NCBI RefSeq assembly: GCF_026151205.1 | Contig: NC_087083.1 | Coordinates: forward strand, 8,367,460-8,431,459 | Length of the DNA stretch: 64,000 nt | Reading direction: 5' to 3' | From: Bolinopsis microptera | Taxonomy: Eukaryota; Ctenophora; Tentaculata; Lobata; Bolinopsidae | Part shown: positions 58,301 to 64,000 of the stretch, piece by piece | Numbering within the stretch: the stretch's first letter is position 1 | How the letters are laid out: each line of letters begins with the position of its first letter | Notes under the pieces: model-generated | What the model was told of the DNA's origin: nothing | The model's input: only the letters and a program-made list of their open reading frames with translations | Databases searched by the model: none | Translations under genes and position numbers: made by a program

Positions 58301-61300
58301 CTTTCTTCATACATACACGTATGTAGTTTATTATATGTGATACTGGCTTTTAGTGATTTCCATTTCTGTTCTGTTCTGGCTCTGATTTATCGCATAACTT
58401 GTCAGGTGACGCCTGGCCGACCAATTTATATCAGCTGGAAAAACTCAAGGAATTTGTTACAGACAAAACATTCTTACAAGAGGTTAGCTTTATTTACAAT
58501 TTCTGAATTGACATTGGTGTGTGTTTGAGTGTGATCCTCCTCGAGTACTCGAAAGTTTGATTCGTCACCAGTATTCTACATTTTCTTATATATTTTTGGA
58601 CTTGCTTTTGTTGACAAATTTGCCGCTATCAACTTTCGAGAAGATTCTCGAGGATTCTCAGGGATTCTACATTGAGAATTTAAACGGGATCAATAGAAAT
58701 TTACCCAAGAAAAATAATTTAAACTATTTGAGAATTGAAAGTAGTTGATATAAACACGTTTTACTTCAAGGTATTCAAGACAAAACAAGGAAACAAGAGG
58801 AGGCTAGCCCAATATGTAGCTGACAACTATGGCATAACTCTGAATACAGGGAGCATGTTTGATATCCAGGTAAAAACCACCGTATTATTGTTAAATATGT
58901 AGCTAACAACTATGGGATAACTCTGAATACAGGGAGCATGTTTGATATCCAGGTAAAAACCACCGTATTATTGTTAAATATGTAGCTGACAACTATGGGA
59001 TAACTCTGAATACAGGGAGCATGTTTGATATCCAGGTAAAAACCACCGTATTATTGTTAAATATGTAGCTAACAACTATGGGATAACTCTGAATACAGGG
59101 AGCATGTTTGATATCCAGGTAAAAACCACCGTATTATTGTTAAATATGTAGCTGACAACTATGGGATAACTCTGAATACAGGGAGCATGTTTGATATCCA
59201 GGTAAAAACCACCGTATTATTGTTAAATATGTAGCTAACAACTATGGGATAACTCTGAATACAGGGAGCATGTTTGATATCCAGGTAAAAACCACCGTAT
59301 TATTGTTAAATATGTAGCTGACAACTATGGGATAACTCTGAATACAGGAAGCATGTTTGATATCCAGGTAAAAACCACCGTATTATTGTTAATTCGTTAC
59401 GTGATATGACCTGATGTTATGTCCTATAATATCCCAGCTGCTACCAGCTACATTGCCAGCCGGCATGATTATCCTCGAACACGGATTTTGAGTAGTGTCT
59501 TGACGGCGGGCGCGAACGCCATATCATTTCTGTGCAGAACACGCCGCGCAAAACGCGCATTATATAGTCCGATCTGCGCGCATGTCATAATAATCATACC
59601 GAAGTACGTGAGTACGCTGGTACGTGACAATAAGAATTAGAGTCCCATGATTCGGGATTCAAAGGTTGTGAACTATATGAATCTTGTTCCAAAAGGAGGC
59701 TTAAACGCTTGTTACGGAAGACGATGCACGAGAACTAGCGATCAACACATCACAATTCACCAATCTGTATTATACTATTCTAGTCACGTGATAACACCCA
59801 ATCAATCTCCTTGCAGGTAAAGAGAATCCACGAGTACAAGCGTCAAACCCTCAACCTACTCCACGTCATTACCCTCTACAACCGGATTAAGAGTAATCCT
59901 AACTTGGAGTTCGTTCCTCGAACTATTTTCTTCGGCGGCAAGGTTAGCATAAAATACTTCTACGTTATTTAACTTTTTCATTGTCACGCGTCAACCACCA
60001 GAAACCACATCTTTTTATCGGCTATTACTAAACATCCAGATAATCATCAATCAGTCAAAAATGAACCCCAACTATTTCAGGCAGCTCCAGGATACCAAAC
60101 AGCTAAACAGATAGTATCACTGATCTGCCACCTTGCAAATGTGGTTAACAATGATCCAATCATCGGAGACAAGCTCAAAGTAGTGTTCCTCGCTAACTAC
60201 AGGGTACGTTATAACAATGCTAACAATTTTATTACAATGTTATAACATTTGAGGTGGTGGTTTGATTGACTAACCCTACAATCCAACAAAATGAACGATG
60301 AATTGTTTCTCAGCGATAAGATAAGTAACATACATAAATAAAGCTCGTGGAAATTATTTCTATAACCTAATTCTAATATTCCTTAGTGCTCTCTAGCAGA
60401 GATTATAATGCCAGCAGCCGATCTTTCGGAGCAGACTAGTTTGGCTGGGACAGAAGCGTCCGGAACAGGAAACATGAAGTTCATGGTGAGTAGCATCTCG
60501 CTTCTTTGTGAGAGTTGTTTCTATGCTATGATATAAGGTCGTCCAAACGTGGCCTCGAATGAATCCAAATCGGAGACACTTTTTCCTATGCTCTACAGAT
60601 AATCCTAACCAAGCGTATTTTCGCCCTTTAGTTGAACGGGGCGCTGACTATAGGAACTCTGGACGGGGCTAATGTTGAGATGGCAGAGGAGATGGGAGAA
60701 GATAATATATTTATCTTTGGTATGAAGGTGGACGAGGTGCAACAACTCTGGGATCAAGGGTAGGTCTCTAATTTAAAGATGCTAGAACTTCCGTCGCGAA
60801 AGCTGGTTCATCGTGGTTTTAGGGTCGGGTAAATATTCCACAGCCAAACAATTTGTTTGCAAGCTGCAAAGGTAGAGTGAGCACATACTCACAGTACGTA
60901 AGATACAATACCACCAGAATCTAAAAGCAACAACCCCCGTACAGATATGAAACACGACGTTACCTAGCCCGTCTGCCGGAGCTGCAGCTGGCACTGTCCC
61001 AAATAAGTACAGGGTACTTTAACCCTGCTGAACCGCACAAGTTCAGGGACTTTGCGGAACAGCTTATCTCCAATGACAGGTACTTTTATTAGATAATGAC
61101 AGGTACTTTTATTAGATAATGACAGGTACTTTATTAGATAATGACAGGTACTTTATTAGATAGTGGTGGGAGAATTGATATCACCAAAAAGGGTATCAAT
61201 CCTTTTAATTTTCTGCCGTATATTTATTGAAGAGCTCTACAAACAAATTACGTACTTTGTCGGTAGCTAATTGGTTAACAATAACTAATTAAGTGATTAA

Positions 61301-61751
61301 AACTAATTAAATACAGGTTCTGTGTGATAGCGGACTACGAGAGCTACCTGAAAGTCCAGGAGGAAGTTAGTGAGCTCTACATGGACTGGATCAAGTGGAC
61401 TGAGAAATGTCTTTACAACATTGCTAGTGCGGGAAAGTTCTCCAGCGATAGAACCATCAAGTCAGTTGCTACGTTAATTAATTAATAATTGATTAATTGG
61501 TTTTTGATTTAGTTGTTTTTAAAATTTGTTTTATTGCTTTTGTTTACTGTTGACCAGATGATAACAGTTAACTTGTTCACCACCGTCGCTAGGTATTTTA
61601 AGTACATTAATCATAATTAATAACTAATTAATAACTAATTGTAACATAATTAATAACTAATTAAATAATTAATTGTAACTTCAGGCAGTATGCTGATGAG
61701 ATATGGGACATAAAGCCAGTAGAAGTAGACCTCAACCCTCCTAAAGAATAG
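46336..61751 (+). CDS. pyg: Glycogen phosphorylase, 23 exons, complete
   Basis: Cytosolic PLP enzyme releasing glucose-1-phosphate from glycogen. Exons: 46336-46436, 46543-46661, 46978-47075, 47342-47447, 50249-50352, 50692-50811, 54384-54507, 55445-55537, 55937-56070, 56190-56282, 56485-56631, 56876-56942, 57297-57393, 58108-58229, 58406-58482, 58771-58869, 59817-59942, 60081-60203, 60387-60485, 60632-60759, 60945-61079, 61317-61460, 61685-61751. All introns are GT-AG; the total is 2523 nt, or 840 residues (muscle enzyme 842). Ser15 in RKQISLRGL is the phosphorylase-kinase site; Lys681 in GTGNMKFM binds PLP. Asp43, Trp68 and RR of IIRRFK (AMP site) are kept, but the adenine-stacking Tyr76 is His. 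Initiator and N-terminal length match the mammalian protein exactly. Introns 4 and 6 contain other genes. Tandem repeats abut several exon edges. Confidence 0.97.
46754..46823. repeat. Hairpin in phosphorylase intron 2
   Basis: Arms of about 33 bp around a CCGC loop pair with two mismatches (CACATTAAACAAGAAG against CTTCTTGTTAAATGTG). It may be a MITE remnant or fold in the pre-mRNA. Confidence 0.8.
46905..46977 (+). promoter_or_regulatory. CRE/E-box cluster at the exon 3 acceptor
   Basis: Three TGACGTCAC sites, two of them running into CACGTG (TGACGTCACGTG), lie in the last 70 bp of intron 2. The final one is joined to the acceptor as TGACGTCACACTGCAG. Whether these bind bZIP or bHLH factors or only reflect repeat spread is not known. 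Confidence 0.6.
47265..47341 (+). promoter_or_regulatory. CRE/E-box cluster at the exon 4 acceptor
   Basis: The last 75 bp of intron 3 hold two TGACGTCAC and several CCACGTGAC motifs. The acceptor itself reads TGACGTCACGCTGCAG, nearly the same string as at exon 3. Confidence 0.6.
47747..48286 (-). pseudogene. Secreted protein gene, inverted copy 1, in-frame nonsense
   Basis: ATG at 48286, inside phosphorylase intron 4 on the opposite strand. It encodes a signal peptide ([15 protein letters not shown]) and a beta-rich region of unknown family with four Cys (CSTKC, then CNQATC). A single TAG at 48068-48070 replaces the Gln codon found in copy 2. After it the same frame stays open to a stop at 47747, giving about 179 residues if the stop is ignored. 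The C-terminal part ([14 protein letters not shown]) is intact only in this copy. No known domain recognised. Confidence 0.75.
49245..49679 (+). CDS. Secreted protein gene, inverted copy 2, C-terminally frameshifted
   Basis: ATG at 49245, 144 codons, inside phosphorylase intron 4 and head-to-head with copy 1. It has the same signal peptide and nearly the same sequence, with Gln where copy 1 has a stop. One extra base near 49660-49670, compared with copy 1, ends the frame early; the rest of the C-terminus lies in the next frame up to about 49780. About 40 bp upstream of each ATG (with TATAGCACGAA in copy 1 orientation) are also shared. May still make a truncated secreted product. Family unknown. 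Confidence 0.65.
   Translation: MKILLLVLLAMLVLSEPRGGGSGWKPVNNSSIISLNSAKSTVEVKTELQLNSPGVRHLVIEFCSTECNEENIQTIEINYTPRAGNAILDFTIKHQGTRTIKVNGYTEMTSGELVWTLKKGILLSTIHVQCNQATCDDNISVKNL
50353..50440 (+). promoter_or_regulatory. CRE/E-box triplets just after the exon 5 donor
   Basis: Three GTGTGACGTCAT-like units, with CACGTGGTG and CACGTGATG variants, at about 22-bp spacing, start 13 bp after the donor. Same motif family as the promoter array. Confidence 0.6.
50596..50650 (+). repeat. Duplicate of the exon 6 acceptor and first 31-38 exon bases
   Basis: 50596-50649 copies 50677-50730 at an 81-bp offset: a CCCTCCCCAG acceptor followed by codons for [12 protein letters not shown], then TAG in frame. 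A donor-like GTAATT follows ACG at 50642. It could act as a 31-nt decoy exon or a poison alternative acceptor. Confidence 0.85.
51106..53172 (+). CDS. Matrix metalloproteinase with hemopexin domain, intronless, nested in phosphorylase intron 6
   Basis: 688 codons, ATG 51106, with a weak signal peptide at residues 1-16. A first prodomain-like helix ([12 protein letters not shown]) is followed by a basic, Pro/Gly-rich insert at about 50-97 with RRPG/RPGG repeats, then a second helix pair ([12 protein letters not shown]). Cysteine switch PRCGVPD at 181-187. Catalytic zinc motif [11 protein letters not shown] (His347, Glu348, His351, His357) and Met-turn at Met365 ([10 protein letters not shown]). 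Structural zinc ligands likely include His314 and His324. Hemopexin-type repeats run from Cys431 to about 640 ([37 protein letters not shown]). No transmembrane anchor. Expected to cleave extracellular matrix as a secreted zymogen. Lack of introns in an intron-rich genome suggests a retrocopy. Same strand as the host gene. Confidence 0.93.
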   Translation: MLPIVLFCLIRYTTTSHLKYLSDSDTLDHLGRLGFLSKYVQDVTFEERSMDDLKSKKHAKRRPGEDEDITETWLRPGGVHTRRRPGSLHTRPGGVVVFPRSLILQELENSRTVLNYLDDFGYLDGYASLKSKVKDEGSHQDDLTMMSTEDLEGALTLFQSMNSLYPTGNVDEEVLAQMKIPRCGVPDIDPYDPGALAQLGLETIQGTNGLKGGWKTSLFNIKPEDFVAFNKRYEISDEKWLKNKLSFHIESISDTLDKHTQNEIVQAFEVWTQSVELFLYEVKDKKIADIRIQFLEKDHGDKYPFDGPMGVLAHAFYPRSGEIHFDNDEEFTRLSDRGVNLRYTASHEFGHTLGLKHSVKKGSLMSPYHPGYTKEIRLQHDDLEGISKIFKLGKGAVFTAETFEAMEYQRFQQNEFVGSQDNKPLAMNSPCIGVIDAVIQHPRKKTLFFFTKDIYYKVERDKLGEIGVVEGYPKYISEGWDGLENNIDAAYVNATISAAFFFKGEQYWKYDFIQEKMYPGFPKATMPLVSKHLKATMMSGNTAYFFSGDKILKYESSTNTVQTFTDKHVESDAAFPLFVKGYFGTTYGSTYSIYRVKNMEAVRVYHGRPLSWDYGLPMCVDHLMHNRVLNPKMKPFCNAYALLAFTDYNLDIPTECYGLVRPFPAFPLEAIHDLEIQEEIQGLETIEL
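53277..53282 (+). terminator. Polyadenylation signal of the nested metalloproteinase
   Basis: AATAAA 104 bp after the stop codon; a second, AATAAA within ACAATAAAATCG, follows at about 53314. An own signal inside an intron supports independent transcription. Confidence 0.65.
53546..54081. mobile_element. G-tract-tipped non-autonomous element with 6-bp target duplication
   Basis: The left tip is a 14-G run then CAACGCCCC; the right tip is GGGGCGTTG then a 19-C run. ATACTA flanks both sides (53540-53545, 54082-54087). Inside, a unit of about 230 bp (GACCCTGACCACTATTTGAT at 53602 and 53832) is tandemly doubled. The interior is rich in GGGGCCTTTT. No coding capacity. It sits in phosphorylase intron 6, after the metalloproteinase. 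Confidence 0.85.
54508..54690 (+). repeat. 41-bp tandem repeat, four units, just after the exon 7 donor
   Basis: CACGTGAC recurs at 54541, 54582, 54623 and 54664. Each unit has GGTTGGTTTACGTCACGTGA, combining CRE-like, E-box and inverted CCAAT-like strings. A related unit lies near 55240. Confidence 0.9.
56300..56380 (+). repeat. 11-bp tandem repeat after the exon 10 donor
   Basis: About seven copies of ACGTGTCAACA, starting 18 bp into intron 10. Confidence 0.9.
57413..57545 (+). repeat. 12-bp tandem repeat after the exon 13 donor
   Basis: About ten copies of variants of GTGGACCAAATA, starting 20 bp into intron 13. Long open frames here are repeat translations. Confidence 0.85.
58812..59392 (+). 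repeat. 83-bp repeat, seven copies, duplicating the exon 16 donor
   Basis: GATATCCAGGTAAAAACC recurs at 58861, 58944, 59027, 59110, 59193, 59276 and 59359. Each unit has the last 55-60 bases of exon 16 and about 25 bases of intron. Copies alternate GCTGAC and GCTAAC, so growth was probably by a 166-bp dimer. Only the first donor keeps the phosphorylase frame; reading on meets TAG after ten codons. Confidence 0.95.
61072..61170 (+). repeat. 22-23-bp repeat, four copies, duplicating the exon 21 donor
   Basis: AATGACAGGTACTTT recurs with donors at 61080, 61103, 61126 and 61148. Only the first fits the frame; reading past it gives Tyr-Phe-Tyr-stop. Confidence 0.92.
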
Positions 61752-63750
61752 ATAACGTTTTACTTTATTACTAAGGGCCAGGGGGAGGGCGACTAAAGAA
61801 CACTACGAATGAGTGAATAGTGGTTAAACTGACTTCTCTAGTTCACGTTTTAATTTATCACACGAATATCCTAATGAGTAATGAAGGAGCAAGCTAGGAG
61901 GGAGGGTGTCTTTAGTAGTCAGGAGAAGTGTTAAGTTAATATGTGAACGGTCCTTAGGGTACTGGTAGAAGAGGGAACCTCTCTGACTTCATGTATATGT
62001 TTTAATGATTATATTTTGTAAAACTTTTGGCAGGAGAGGTTGAGACATTGGATTACACCGGATTAATACATTTGTAAACTTAGTATTGGATATGATTTTG
62101 AAAATTAATTTATTATTATCGTACAAATTTGTAGAGAATTATAGTTATACCTATTAAAAGTAGCAGCAAATTGCACTATTTTCATAAGTTTATCATGATT
62201 TACTACTTTACTAGTACTACTACTGTATTCGTATTTTTTTGGAAAATGTACTCAAATTTTGCATGATTAAGTGCATGATGTTTTTATTGTTTGACATATG
62301 TAGTGTGTTTGAATGATTTTATTGTTAAAATTGAATTAACACTTGCTGAATTTCTTAGAAAATAATTCAATTTTTAATGAAAACTTAAATAAGTTTTTTA
62401 ATGACAGATTTATTACAAAAATGTTATCAGTTATGTCAGGAAATTTGCTGATGTTCGATTTATTCGATGCTTCGATGTTCATTTCTACATGTTTATTGTT
62501 TCATAATTTATTCTTCCATCTTCAAATTTTCATAATTAAATATTCGTTTCAATATATTCATTAGTTTCTGTAATGATCATTTGTGTACTTTAAATCTATA
62601 AAGTTGAACAACGAGTTTCATTTCTCTCAGGGTCCAATAGAAGGTTGAGAAGGCTCGAGATCGTAAATTTCAAAACAGAATTTATACTTCAATATTACCT
62701 ACTCAAAAGAATTTATAAATTGTGCTCACAGCAAAATCTAAAGCCCATCGTACTCGAGTCCTATTAGTTAAACGAAGCACAAATTCTTCATCAAGATCAA
62801 GTGTTTATTTACGAGCAGCCTTAAGTTCTATCGTTATTATTCCTTGATCATTATCCCCTGGTTCAATGGTTCATATATATATTCAAGTACCTGATCCAGG
62901 TAACATGTTATTACTATAAGTATAATTATGAGTGTGACCGATAATAGTAGTAGTAGGTACACTGATATCATAGTATCCACACTAACAACTACTATAATAA
63001 GCCACAGCTATAACGAGAGAGAGCCGCCGTATGTGTGCATGTATTTTACAATGCTAATGTTAGGGAGAGAGTCCATTAGAGCGGGCTAGCTACTACTAAT
63101 ACACCCTAGACCTCCATGTCCTCAACCTCCTTGTTCTCTGCTCTCTCTCTCTCTCTGCTCATCTCTCTGTTTAATACTGACACTCACTCTCTGTTACTGC
63201 CATCTATCTTGTGATTTCAGTTTCTGAATCCCTGTTATGCTATGGCACCAATGTAATTATGGTTCTACCACCGTGTTTTGGATCAGACGAAATAAATTTT
63301 ACAATGATGTTTTACATAATGTTTCTCACTCCAGCTACAGTCTGGTAGTGTTGAGTATCATGAATATTTTTCTAGCTTTCATATTCCATGTCTTTTGCCT
63401 CATAGGAGATATTGTGGTCTTTTGTAAATGTAACTGTAATACAATATACATTGATGTAAAGTTTATTTTAATTTTTAAGTAGACAATTTTCCTGTTAGTG
63501 TTAGTGTAATATAATGAACGCTAGGAGCTGGCATCGAATGTTAAGTCTCCGATTTTGATAAATTTGGTACCAAAAGTTACCACCAAGTGTGAACAATACA
63601 AATTCACTTGCATAAAAGTAACGTAACGGTTCACTTGTTAAGTTTAAACCCGGAAGTTGATAATCAGTTTTACGTTAATGGTTTAGAATTATAATAATGA
63701 ATAATGAATGTTAATTCTTATTCAGTTAATCAGAAGCCAAGAGAAATGTA
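61752..63750. other. 3' UTR and intergenic stretch after phosphorylase
   Basis: No clear AATAAA close to the stop. Simple repeats such as CTCTCTCTCT occur near 63145. No further gene recognised before 63754. Confidence 0.4.
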
Positions 63751-63753
63751 AAA

Positions 63754-63790
63754 ATGATATTGTTCCTATGTCTCGCTCTCCCACTAGCCG
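63754..63790 (+). CDS. Possible first exon (signal peptide) of the next gene
   Basis: ATG then ILFLCLALPLAG, a compact signal peptide, ending at a GTTAGT donor-like site at 63791. This fits a short first exon continuing beyond the window. Too short to be certain. Confidence 0.35.
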
Positions 63791-64000
63791 GTTAGTTTGT
63801 TCTTAAATTTAGAACTTTTACTTTTTAATGTTAATCCCTTTTAAGGATTTGGTGGGCAAGGTGAACCGTAACAGTGATCCTAAGATTTTATTGTTCGTTA
63901 CTGAAAGTGAAAGTGTAACTAATTGAAAATGCAAAGCTCTACCAGTATCTAAATCTATAACTGTATAAGAGAGTTAGAATTAACCCAAATATCAGGGACA

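Noticed and set aside
59419-59640. 73-codon frame between phosphorylase exons 16 and 17
   Set aside because: No signal peptide or motif; it lies in an intron and has no support beyond being open.
62343-63482. Hydrophobic short frames downstream of phosphorylase
   Set aside because: Phe/Ile-rich translations expected from AT-rich DNA; no membrane family or splice context recognised.

Overview
This is nuclear DNA from an intron-rich, AT-rich animal genome. The main host gene is a 23-exon glycogen phosphorylase. Around it are a nested hemopexin-type matrix metalloproteinase, many non-LTR retrotransposons (EEP endonuclease plus RT, with SGNH-esterase or PHD-finger ORF1s), a Penelope-like element, and hAT-like and Tc1/mariner-like non-autonomous DNA transposons. 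The HIRAN-like fragment and this repeat mix suggest an early-branching metazoan, with a cnidarian my best guess. That placement is inference; no rRNA or lineage marker is present.

Layout. 1-2.6 kb: 5' part of a PHD-finger LINE (second copy near 21 kb), a broken HIRAN-like ORF, an RNase H fragment and a foldback repeat. 4.2-7.7 kb (minus): a 901-codon ORF with membrane segments, a long acidic/Ser-rich linker and a C-terminal region resembling a degenerate AlkB-type fold, preceded by a small basic ORF. 8.1-8.7 kb: a FLYWCH zinc finger abutting an RNase H fragment. 11.6-14.3 kb: a LINE lacking its 3' half. 14.5-19.6 kb: mostly non-coding, with MITE-like repeats and hairpins. 19.7-20.8 kb: a small secreted Cys-rich protein gene with its 3' end tandemly duplicated. 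20.9-26.0 kb: a near full-length but broken LINE. 26.2-28.0 kb: a TA-flanked transposon, split by a hAT-like element, which itself carries a minisatellite. 29.2-31.9 kb: a Penelope-like element split by a LINE fragment and a 155-bp hAT MITE. 32.3-33.75 kb: a tandem duplication. 34.3-42.3 kb (minus): an SGNH ORF1, a LINE with a 1006-codon EEP-RT ORF, a 744-bp palindrome and a second LINE's RT. 42.8-45.9 kb: MITE-like repeats.

46.3-61.75 kb: glycogen phosphorylase. The 23 exons sum to 2523 nt (840 codons plus stop). Intron 4 holds two inverted copies of a small secreted-protein gene, each broken differently. Intron 6 holds the intronless metalloproteinase and a G-tract-tipped transposon.

The most striking feature is the architecture of the phosphorylase locus. 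Its start codon lies inside the last unit of a 23-bp minisatellite of 16 units, each carrying a perfect CRE palindrome (TGACGTCA). Nearly every upstream unit also encodes an 8-codon uORF whose stop overlaps the next unit's ATG. CRE/E-box motifs recur beside several exon edges. Three further tandem duplications copy real splice sites (exon 6 acceptor, exon 16 donor seven times, exon 21 donor four times), and use of any copied site would bring in a premature stop. Together these suggest cAMP-type promoter input plus translational or splicing control, or else recurrent slippage tolerated at exon edges. Sequence alone cannot decide between them.
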